Shown here: positions 7,706 to 14,344 of the stretch, piece by piece
Layout of the letters: every line of letters starts with the position of its first letter
How positions within the stretch are numbered: position 1 is the stretch's first letter
Source: Candidatus Moraniibacteriota bacterium
GTDB lineage: Bacteria > Patescibacteriota > Minisyncoccia > Moranbacterales > GCA-2747515
Direction of reading: 5' to 3'
Length of the DNA stretch: 15,858 bases
Assembly (NCBI GenBank): GCA_029933995.1
Contig: JAOZNB010000020.1
Coordinates: 1-15,858, forward strand
Notes under the pieces: model-generated
Told to the model about the DNA's origin: nothing
Databases searched by the model: none
What the model saw: only the letters and a program-made list of their open reading frames with translations
Translations under genes and position numbers: made by a program

Positions 7706-8740
7706 TTATTCATCAGTTTCCTTTGATTCCCTTACAGCATCTTGCACTTCTTTTGAAATTTCTGCCATAATTTTTTGATTTGTTTTGAGTGTAGTCTTTG
7801 CTTTTTCACGTCCTACACCTAATTTTTCTTCTTTGTATGAATATGAATGACCTTTTTTTGTAATAATTTCATACTGTACACCCACATCAAGCACATCACC
7901 AGCAAGTGAAATTCCTTCATTATACATGATGTCAAATTCTGCAATTTTAAATGGTGCTGCAACTTTATTTTTTACAACCTTTACTTTTACATGATTTCCC
8001 ACAATCTCATCACCTTTTTTAATTTGTGCTGCTCGTCGCACATCCAACCTTACAGATGAATAAAATTTAAGTGCATTACCACCTGTAGTTGTTTCTGGAT
8101 TACCAAACACTACACCTATTTTCATACGAATTTGATTGATAAAGATAACTACACAATTAGATTTTGCAATAATTGGCGTTAATTTACGCATTGCTTGACT
8201 CATCAATCGTGCTTGACGTCCCATATGATGATCGCCCATCTCTCCATCAATTTCTGCCTGCGGAGTCAGAGCTGCTACAGAATCAATAACCACAACATCA
8301 ACAGCACCTGACTGCACCAATGTTTCTGTGATATCAAGAGCTTGCTCTCCTGAATTTGGTTGCGATACAAGTAACTGTTCAATATCAACTCCGATACGCT
8401 TTGCATATTCTGGATCAAGCGCATGCTCAGCATCCACAAAAGCAGCTGTACCACCCGCTTTTTGCGCATTTGCAGCAATATGCAATGCTAATGTTGTCTT
8501 ACCAGAAGACTCTGGGCCATAAATCTCAACTACACGTCCTCGTGGCACACCACCCACTCCCAATGCCAAATCAAGTGACAAAGAACCTGTCGGAACTGTT
8601 GCAACATCTACACGTCGCACGTCTCCCAATCGCATTAACATTCCATCACCAAATTTTGTACGAATTTCATCAACAACTGCATCTACTTTTACATCATCTT
8701 TTTTTGTTTCTTCTTTTTTTGCAACTTTCTTTTTTGCCAT
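7706..8740 (-). CDS. recA: Recombinase RecA
   Basis: ATP-dependent strand-exchange protein for homologous recombination and repair. The 344 residues match the family. Motifs are Walker A GPESSGKT (75-82), Walker B VVVIDSVAAL (149-158), loop L1 around GEMGDHHMGRQARLMSQ (166-182), NQIRMKIGVVFGNP (202-215) and L2 ETTTGG (216-221). The core motifs are intact, so the enzyme should be active. The N-terminus (1-20) and C-terminus are lysine- and glutamate-rich. In L1 the sequence DHHMGR replaces the more common DSHMGL, a small oddity. It has its own promoter directly after the rodZ-like gene and a leader of about 75 bases holding a mini-ORF. The ribosome-binding site before the ATG is weak (GAG about 10 bases upstream). 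Confidence 0.98.
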   Translation of the reverse strand: MAKKKVAKKEETKKDDVKVDAVVDEIRTKFGDGMLMRLGDVRRVDVATVPTGSLSLDLALGVGGVPRGRVVEIYGPESSGKTTLALHIAANAQKAGGTAAFVDAEHALDPEYAKRIGVDIEQLLVSQPNSGEQALDITETLVQSGAVDVVVIDSVAALTPQAEIDGEMGDHHMGRQARLMSQAMRKLTPIIAKSNCVVIFINQIRMKIGVVFGNPETTTGGNALKFYSSVRLDVRRAAQIKKGDEIVGNHVKVKVVKNKVAAPFKIAEFDIMYNEGISLAGDVLDVGVQYEIITKKGHSYSYKEEKLGVGREKAKTTLKTNQKIMAEISKEVQDAVRESKETDE

Positions 8741-8767
8741 AACAATAATCTCAAATAATTACACTAA

Positions 8768-8787
8768 TTAAATCATACAATCACCCC
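8768..8787 (-). promoter_or_regulatory. Two-codon upstream open frame in the recA leader
   Basis: In minus-strand sense the leader reads GGGGTG (8787-8782), five bases, ATG ATT TAA (8776-8768). GGGGTGAT resembles the anti-Shine-Dalgarno complement (GGAGGTGAT) better than the region before the recA start, which lies 36 bases downstream in the same frame but separated by the TAA. The frame is seen directly. Whether ribosomes use it is inference, and it could be chance in AT-rich sequence. Confidence 0.35.
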
Positions 8788-8821
8788 TATCAATATATCA
8801 ATTAAATTGCTTATAAAATAT

Positions 8822-8849
8822 ATTATACCAAATATATAATAATTGTCAC
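8822..8849 (-). promoter_or_regulatory. Sigma-70 type promoter of recA
   Basis: In minus-strand sense there is GTGACA (8849-8844, five of six matches to TTGACA), a 16-bp spacer and TATAAT (8827-8822, perfect). The -35 lies only 5 bases beyond the stop codon of the rodZ-like gene. The predicted start is near 8815. No recognisable LexA-type dyad was found overlapping it. Confidence 0.7.
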
Positions 8850-8854
8850 CTTTT

Positions 8855-9847
8855 TTACTCAGATATTTCTTCATCATCATTTTTTACATCTTCAACAGTA
8901 TACGAAACATCTCGAATTATTTCAGATTCATCATCCACAATTTCAAATGTTTCCCCATCATCAAAACTCACAAAAGTATTAGACCCACTACTTGATGTAA
9001 GTACTATAGTCTCATTTGCATCAAACCTTCTTTCATCACCTAGTTCTAATGTGTCATTATAAATATCAATCTCATCTGCAATCACATTAATCCAAACTGG
9101 TTCATTTTTTGCTTTTATTATAATGTGAACCTTTTTTTCTTCTACTTTTTTTTCTTCTTTGTGTATTTCATATTCTGCATTCACATTAATTTTTTCTACA
9201 CTTTTTTTATCAAATTTATTTATACTTTCTATTTCAATGATATTTGCACCCACAGCCAATCCTACATTATCTGAAAACATTCCATCCATGTCAACAAATA
9301 CTTGTTGTCCATTAATAAATACACGAGAATTATTTCTTGTTTTTCCATTCACAATCACATTGCTATCATTGACAACACTATTGTGTAGAGGTGCATCTAC
9401 AACAAGCCATGGTGATGAAATAAAATTATCAATGCTAAAATACAAATACATACCAACTGCACACAATAATATAAAACTACTAACTACAAGCAAAATACGT
9501 GGCGTAAAAACAAATCGTGGAACTTTTGGTAATTTATTTACTGTTTCTTCAGCATCTTTATTATATATATTTTGATATACACTATATTCTCTTTCGAATA
9601 AATTCAAAAGAATCTTCTCAGGTATACCAAAAAAGCGAGCATAGGATTGTACAAATCCTTTAACATAAACCTTCGTTGGTAATTTATCATATTGACCGTG
9701 TTCCAATGCTTCTATGTATGCAACTTTTACATTAATTTTACGTGACAAATCCTGTACACGCATACGCCTGTCTATACGTAATTGACTCAATTTTTCACCA
9801 AGTGTCAGTGATTTTATTTTTTTTCTTACAAAGCTACCATCTTCCAT
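8855..9847 (-). CDS. RodZ-like membrane HTH protein with Ig-like domain
   Basis: A 330-residue bitopic protein. Residues 13-80 form a Cro/CI-type helix-turn-helix domain like that of RodZ (LGEKLSQLRIDRRM, then KLPTKVYVKGFVQSYA, a RodZ hallmark). A basic stretch and one transmembrane helix (117-138) follow. Outside lie a beta-rich domain (147-224, with VIVNGKTRNNSRVFING) resembling the glucodextranase B/Ig-like fold, a charged KE linker (229-239) and a RodZ C-terminal type domain (DUF4115-like, 245-305, with EPVWINVIADEI and LGDERRFDANETIVL). The tail (304-330) is acidic. RodZ links MreB to the cell wall machinery. No mreB is in the window, so the role in shape is inferred from the family. It starts with ATG 70 bases after ftsK and is probably co-transcribed with it. 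Confidence 0.85.
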   Translation of the reverse strand: MEDGSFVRKKIKSLTLGEKLSQLRIDRRMRVQDLSRKINVKVAYIEALEHGQYDKLPTKVYVKGFVQSYARFFGIPEKILLNLFEREYSVYQNIYNKDAEETVNKLPKVPRFVFTPRILLVVSSFILLCAVGMYLYFSIDNFISSPWLVVDAPLHNSVVNDSNVIVNGKTRNNSRVFINGQQVFVDMDGMFSDNVGLAVGANIIEIESINKFDKKSVEKINVNAEYEIHKEEKKVEEKKVHIIIKAKNEPVWINVIADEIDIYNDTLELGDERRFDANETIVLTSSSGSNTFVSFDDGETFEIVDDESEIIRDVSYTVEDVKNDDEEISE

Positions 9848-9917
9848 AAAACATTACTTAACTCAAACAACAAATTATCAACTACTGTCAGGAAATATTT
9901 TATGTATATGAGAGTTA

Positions 9918-12290
9918 CTACACCTCATTCATTTCCTGCACTTCATCACTTTCAGCTTCAACTAAAATTTTACGAGGCTTTGACCCTTCTGGAGGGCTGA
10001 CAACACCATTTTCTTCTAACTCATCCATAAGTCTAGCTGCTCGTGAATATCCCACACGTAACCGTCTCTGAATATATGAGGTTGATGCCTTACCTGCTGC
10101 AATCACAATTTCTTTTGCTTCTTCATACAGAGGATCCTCTGATTGATCAGAACCACTCTCACCACTTTCTGCACTATCAAAATCAACAGATGTTATTCCG
10201 CCAGAAGCAGCTTCATCACCTCCAAAATCCTCACCAATATTGTACGAACCATTGGACTCAGCCTGTCGTTTGATAAAATTAACAACTCTCTCTATCTCAC
10301 CTTCATTTACAAATGGATTTTGTAGTCTTACAGGTGTAGATGTAGTTGGTCCACTGAACAACATATCTCCATTACCAATAAGCTTTTCTGCTCCAGTACC
10401 ATCTAAAATTGTCCTAGAATCAATACTTGAATTTACTTTAAGTGCAATACGTGTAGGCATATTAGCTTTAATCAAACCAGTAATGACCTCCACACTTGGT
10501 CGTTGTGTTGATAGGATTAGATGTATGCCTATAGCACGTGACATCTGTGCAATTCTCACAATCACGCTCTCAACTTCCTTACCATGCGATGACATGAGGT
10601 CAGATAATTCATCAATCACAATCACAATTGCTGGCAGATTTTCCATCTCTTGTGTAACCTTGTCTCCAGTATCAGGATCATTAAATATATGCATTTCACC
10701 TTTATCACGTTTTTGTGTATATGATTCTAGATTTTTTGAGCCTGTTTCTTGTAAGAGTTTATATCGCCGTTCCATTTCAGATACTGCCCACTTAAGAGCA
10801 TTAACAACTTTACCATTTTCTACGATTACATCTGAAAGTAAATGTGGAATTCCTTGATACAAAGATAATTCTACCCGCTTTGGATCTATAAGAATTAATT
10901 TTAATTCATCTGGAGAATTTTTATACAGCAACGATAACAATATACAATTAATTGCAACAGACTTACCAGCACCAGTTGTACCAGCAACCAATAAATGTGG
11001 CATCTTTGCCAAATCTTCATAAATATAATCACCATTCACATCCTCACCAAGTGCTAACAACAGTTTTTTGTCAGGATTATCAAATTCATCTGTATTAATC
11101 AAATCTCTCATACGTACCATAGCAGTTTCTCTATTTGGTACTTCAATACCTACAAGTGATTTCCCCGGAATTGGTGCCTCAATACGAATTGGATGTGCTG
11201 CAAGTGCCAAAGCCAAATCAGCATTAAGAGCTGTAATACGAGATAACTTCACACCAGGTTGCGGGAGAAAGCTATACTGTGTCACAGTTGGACCAGTTAC
11301 GATATCCTCCAATTCCATTGCAATGCCAAAATCTTGAAATGTCTCTTGAATACGTACAGCTTTTTGTTTTACATCTCCACCCTTTGCTTTACCACCACCA
11401 CGTTCTAATAACTTAAGTGGGGGTAATTCCCAATCAATATTTTCTGGTTGTGTCATCTGTTTATCATTTATTCCTGATGCATCAATCACTTTTTGTATTT
11501 TATCTTCAGGCTTATCAATTATTTGTGGTGCAATAGATTTTTCATCTTCATCTCCAACAACCTCATCTTCATCATCAAATTCCTCATCATCAAATTCTTC
11601 TTCAACTGCATCATCAGTATCTGCATCATCATCCTCATCACTCTGTTCGTCTTCAAGCTCATCTCCATCACCCTCATCATCATCTGTCTCATCTTTCTTT
11701 TTTCGTGCAAAAAATCCTTCTTTTTTTACACCATCTTTTTTCATCTTAGGTACATAATCCCCCAATCCCACAAGTGACACATTAAAAGCAACTATAAAAC
11801 CAATGAGTATAAGTGCTAATAATATAATTGTTCCTGCAATTTTCCCTACAAATTTTGCTAATGACCCCGCCAAAATATATCCCATATACCCACCACCAAC
11901 ACCCTCTTTAGCCATAGTCTTAAATTGCTCTATTTCAAAAGGAATAAGATGCATGAGCGCTAAAATACCCCAGAAAGCTAAAGTCATCCCAACAATCTTT
12001 GTTATATAAAAACGAGTATCCACTTTTTTTCGCAACAAAATAATACCAATATATATAAAAACTAATGGCGCAAGATATTTACCCCACCCAAAAATCTGTC
12101 CCAAAGTACTTGTCATTTTTTCACCAACAACACCTGAAGCACCAAAAAATCCAAGTACAAAAATAGTAGCTAATACAAACAAAAAAATTGCTGCTATCGA
12201 ACGTTTTGCATGTGCACCTACATGCAATGCCACGAAATCTTCACCATCACCCTCGTACTCTTCATCATCTTTTTCTTTTTTTCTCCCCAT
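9918..12290 (-). CDS. ftsK: DNA translocase FtsK/SpoIIIE
   Basis: Septal DNA pump that clears chromosomes during division. The 790 residues contain about four transmembrane helices (31-52, 70-86, 97-115 and 135-170), a highly acidic linker (201-250, 35 of 50 residues D or E), then the alpha/beta motor: PGVKLSRI (345-352), Walker A GTTGAGKS (437-444), LILIDPKRVEL (465-475), Walker B IVIVIDEL (555-562), STQRPSV (594-600) and GTGAEKLIGNGDML (631-644). The C-terminal gamma winged-helix domain (719-776, GYSRAARLMDELEENGVV) suggests recognition of polarity sequences such as KOPS/SRS. The linker is short compared with the proline-glutamine-rich linker of E. coli FtsK. It ends in TAG, the only non-TAA stop in the window. 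ATG start without a nearby Shine-Dalgarno sequence. Confidence 0.97.
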   Translation of the reverse strand: MGRKKEKDDEEYEGDGEDFVALHVGAHAKRSIAAIFLFVLATIFVLGFFGASGVVGEKMTSTLGQIFGWGKYLAPLVFIYIGIILLRKKVDTRFYITKIVGMTLAFWGILALMHLIPFEIEQFKTMAKEGVGGGYMGYILAGSLAKFVGKIAGTIILLALILIGFIVAFNVSLVGLGDYVPKMKKDGVKKEGFFARKKKDETDDDEGDGDELEDEQSDEDDDADTDDAVEEEFDDEEFDDEDEVVGDEDEKSIAPQIIDKPEDKIQKVIDASGINDKQMTQPENIDWELPPLKLLERGGGKAKGGDVKQKAVRIQETFQDFGIAMELEDIVTGPTVTQYSFLPQPGVKLSRITALNADLALALAAHPIRIEAPIPGKSLVGIEVPNRETAMVRMRDLINTDEFDNPDKKLLLALGEDVNGDYIYEDLAKMPHLLVAGTTGAGKSVAINCILLSLLYKNSPDELKLILIDPKRVELSLYQGIPHLLSDVIVENGKVVNALKWAVSEMERRYKLLQETGSKNLESYTQKRDKGEMHIFNDPDTGDKVTQEMENLPAIVIVIDELSDLMSSHGKEVESVIVRIAQMSRAIGIHLILSTQRPSVEVITGLIKANMPTRIALKVNSSIDSRTILDGTGAEKLIGNGDMLFSGPTTSTPVRLQNPFVNEGEIERVVNFIKRQAESNGSYNIGEDFGGDEAASGGITSVDFDSAESGESGSDQSEDPLYEEAKEIVIAAGKASTSYIQRRLRVGYSRAARLMDELEENGVVSPPEGSKPRKILVEAESDEVQEMNEV

Positions 12291-12317
12291 AAATATATAT
12301 TATTTGAAATATCCTTT

Positions 12318-12347
12318 ATTCTATCACAAAATCATAATTTTCAACAA
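12318..12347 (-). promoter_or_regulatory. Possible promoter of ftsK
   Basis: In minus-strand sense there is TTGTTG (12347-12342), an 18-bp spacer and an extended -10 TGATAGAAT (TAGAAT at 12323-12318). An overlapping -35 choice TTGAAA gives a 15-bp spacer. AAAGGA further downstream is about 27 bases from the ATG, too far to act as its ribosome-binding site. The site is plausible by position, but AT-rich sequence makes such matches common. A second TATAAT at about 12386 lacks a -35. Confidence 0.4.
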
Positions 12348-12410
12348 TTTAATAAAAATTATCAATTATCAAAATACCATAAAATTATACAATTGTTGTA
12401 TTACTGTTTG

Positions 12411-12574
12411 AGATTGCTTCACTCAACACACAACATGACACACCTTGTTCGCAAAGACACTAATATGTGCACGTCTTTGCGAGGAGGTACGACGACTATG
12501 TCCTGCCGTAGCCTTAGCGAAGGAGGAAGCAATCTTTTTACTGTCATTGCGAGAAGTGTTTAGCGACGTGGCAA
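12411..12574. repeat. Composite palindromic repeat, element E
   Basis: AGATTGCTTC (12411-12420) and GAAGCAATCT (12526-12535) are perfect 10-base inverted ends. Inside is a perfect 9-bp stem CGCAAAGAC/GTCTTTGCG (12450-12458, 12473-12481) with a 14-base loop, and a GCCGTAGC...TTAGCGAAGG module (12505-12525) with its own small dyad. Directly after comes GTCATTGCGAGAAG...AGCGACGTGGCAA (12543-12574). From memory this resembles the dispersed GTCATTGCGAGGAG-type repeats of several bacterial phyla; that link was not checked. The composition is far more GC-rich than its flanks. No coding frame is supported. Confidence 0.6.
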
Positions 12575-12617
12575 ACTCAATAAGATTATTATAAAATTGT
12601 AATTTTTACAACGACAT

Positions 12618-12700
12618 CCCTAACCACCCCCAAGTCACCTCCTTCAGTCTCCTTTGCTAAAGCTACGGCGACCAAAGAAAGAGGGGAGGTTTTGATTGAT
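12618..12700. repeat. GC-rich element D with inverted shared module
   Basis: It begins CCCTAACCACCCCC, near the start of copy B, and ends GAGGGGAGGTTTTGAT, like the ends of copies B and C. Its middle (12649-12669) is the reverse complement of the module at 12505-12525 in element E, matching 19 of 21 positions. D therefore looks like a chimera: outer ends of one repeat family and a core of the other. Confidence 0.6.
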
Positions 12701-12723
12701 GTTAACTTAATTTTAACTATCAT

Positions 12724-12775
12724 CCTCTCCCCCTTTTTAAAGGGGGAGATGTCCAAAGGACAGAGGGGGTTTTGA
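12724..12775. repeat. GC-rich palindromic element, copy C
   Basis: A perfect 10-bp inverted repeat CTCCCCCTTT/AAAGGGGGAG (12727-12748) with a 2-base centre is followed by a 5-bp stem TGTCC-AAA-GGACA (12750-12762) and the end AGAGGGGGTTTTGATGA. The GGTTTTGAT end is shared with element D. The form is that of a small non-coding palindromic element such as a REP or MITE-like sequence. Confidence 0.65.
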
Positions 12776-12810
12776 TGACATTAAACTTTTTATTTAATCT
12801 GTAATTTCCC

Positions 12811-12853
12811 TAACCCCTCCTCGATCCTCCCCTTCAAAGGGGAGGAGGTTTTG
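12811..12853. repeat. GC-rich palindromic element, copy B
   Basis: It starts TAACCCCTCC, carries a perfect hairpin CCTCCCCTT/AAGGGGAGG (12826-12845, effectively 8 bp with a 4-base loop) and ends GGAGGAGGTTTTG. It is the closest relative of copy A at 87-137. It abuts the terminator of the secreted-protein gene, so read-through RNA from that gene would carry it. Confidence 0.7.
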
Positions 12854-12859
12854 TTAACA

Positions 12860-12890
12860 AAAAAAGCTTTCATTGTATGAAAGCTTTTTT
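12860..12890 (-). terminator. Strong intrinsic terminator after the secreted-protein gene
   Basis: A perfect 14-bp stem (12860-12873 with 12877-12890, core AAGCTTTCAT/ATGAAAGCTT) has a 3-base loop. In minus-strand sense it is followed by T7 (12865-12859) and starts 13 bases after the stop codon. The flanking A and T runs make it look functional in either direction. Confidence 0.85.
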
Positions 12891-12903
12891 GTTTTTTAAA
12901 ATT

Positions 12904-14214
12904 TTACTTATGATAACTACTAGCATCAGTAGTAGCAGTGTATGTTACTTGTCCTGTATAAACTCCTGATTGTTGTGATGGTGATACATCTACTTTGTAA
13001 CATATATCAGTTGATGTTGATGTTTCTTGATATGAAGTTACTGCTGAGATTGCTTGTGCTGTGTCTGGGATTCCTGCATATTGATTTGTTGATTGTCCGC
13101 AAGTCCCATCTACCCATGTGTTTTCAAAGTCATTATTATCTAATAATGCTTCTGGGAAAGATATTACTGAGAAACCTAGTCCTGTTGTTATTCCATTTGT
13201 CCATGTTGTTGTGTTGTAGGTTGTTGTCGGGTATGCGAGGGTTGAAGTGTAATAAATTATTACTACTCCTGAGCCACCGTTACCAGTTGTTCCTCCACCT
13301 CCCCTACTAGTGCCTGAAGCACCATTATATGACCTACTATCTGTAGTACCTCCCTTACCACCTCCGCCATATGACACTGATGTACCTGAAATTGAATTAG
13401 ATGTACCTGCACCACCTACTCCAGGCGTATTTCCAGAATTTGGATACCCTGTATGAGAATTTCCTCCTCCTGGTGCTGCATAAGGACTAGTCCATGTACC
13501 ACCAGCACGACCAGAACCACTAGCTCCTCCATGTGATATTGAGTTTACATTGTAACCATATCGTCCAGGACTTGCTACAATACTCCCAAAAACAGAGGTT
13601 CCCTCATTACGATGAAGTGCAGCGCCTCCACCACCTACTGTTACTGACATATTTCCACTTATAGCATATGAAGATGAATAAAGAACTCTCCCACCTCCAC
13701 CACCTGCATGATATGATTTATCAAACACACCTCCACCAACACTTCCTCCCCCACCAACAACAAGAACTCGAGCATTTCCACTACCAGTCACAGAAAAAGT
13801 GCTACTTCCTGTAAATCTATGAATTGTGTCACTGCCTATTGTTGAAATTGAACCTCCAGTAACACTAATACCACTTCCATGCAATTTAACTTCTCCACTA
13901 TCAAAATCAGTTCTATCATTTACATTTTCTTGTATGTAATCAGCTTCTGTATTGAAATCAATATCTGTACTATATAAATTATCCAATTGCAAATCTGTTG
14001 TATTTGTTATTCTTACATTACCACTGCTAAATTCACTCCAACCTGTTTGATTTGAGGTGCTATTTGCAGTATTACCTGTTTGTCCTGTTGTCCAATCTGT
14101 TTGTGTAAAAGTAGAAGGAGCTGCTTGTACTGTTTAGATATTACCAGACATACTTAGTACAAGTGCAATAATAGCAAAACTAACAAATGTTTTTTTAAAT
14201 ATGTTTTTTATCAT
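12904..14214 (-). CDS. Secreted glycine-rich surface protein, in-frame stop in signal peptide
   Basis: From the ATG at 14214 one frame runs 436 codons plus a final TAA but contains TAA at codon 27. Residues 1-26 (MIKNIFKK, then a hydrophobic core FVSFAIIALVLSM) and 28-32 (TVQAA) together make a classical Sec signal peptide, cut by the stop just before the cleavage site. The mature part has a Ser/Thr/Asn-rich N-terminus (33-118), a glycine-rich domain (119-322) with blocks such as VVGGGGSVGGG and ending SGVVIIYYTS, like domains seen in surface proteins and phage fibres, and a C-terminal beta domain (328-434) with two cysteines (C372, C405) and a YTGQVTYTAT motif. A shorter frame using TTG at 13992 would lack a signal. 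It is flanked by its own promoter and terminator. Function unknown; cell-surface adhesion is a guess. It is a pseudogene if the stop is real. Confidence 0.75.
14134..14136 (-). other. In-frame TAA inside the signal peptide
   Basis: Codon 27 counted from the ATG at 14214 reads TAA, between ...MSGNI and TVQAAPSTF. Both sides are in the same frame, and the downstream 75 codons before the TTG at 13992 read as sensible secreted-protein sequence. A single change of the first base (CAA, Gln) would give an intact signal peptide. Confidence 0.85.
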
Positions 14215-14261
14215 TTTTTTGTTTTAGTTTATTTATACTATTTTTTAATTTTATAATTTTT

Positions 14262-14289
14262 ATTATATCATGTATTATTTTTTTAACAA
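14262..14289 (-). promoter_or_regulatory. Promoter of the secreted glycine-rich protein gene
   Basis: In minus-strand sense there is TTGTTA (14289-14284), a 16-bp spacer and an extended -10 TGATATAAT (TATAAT at 14267-14262). The extended -10 is the same nine bases as in the pil promoter. It implies a start near 14255 and a leader of about 40 bases, A/T-only and without a Shine-Dalgarno sequence. The region 14215-14344 holds nothing else I can support. Confidence 0.65.
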
Positions 14290-14344
14290 AAAATGTACTT
14301 ATTGCATAATCAGAACTACTTTTTGAAAAATTTTGATGTCAATG

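Noticed and set aside
9848..9917. Separate promoter for the rodZ-like gene
   Set aside because: CTGACA is present, but no -10 stands at a usable distance. Co-transcription with ftsK is simpler.
10240..10857. Long plus-strand frame (205 residues) opposite ftsK
   Set aside because: It is the antisense of the conserved FtsK motor domain and shows no family motif. The same holds for the frames opposite recA (8356-8742) and rodZ (9159-9575).
12597..12611. Small hairpin TTGTAA-TTT-TTACAA as a terminator
   Set aside because: The stem is only 6 bp and AT-rich, and there is no gene just upstream on either strand.
12411..12853. CRISPR array
   Set aside because: The repeats differ in length and sequence, lack regular spacers and are palindromic throughout.
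14134..14136. TAA recoded as a sense codon
   Set aside because: Almost every complete gene here ends in TAA at the expected family length, so TAA is a working stop.
14276..14344. Terminator after lgt
   Set aside because: Only A/T-rich partial dyads were seen, with no stable stem followed by a T run.
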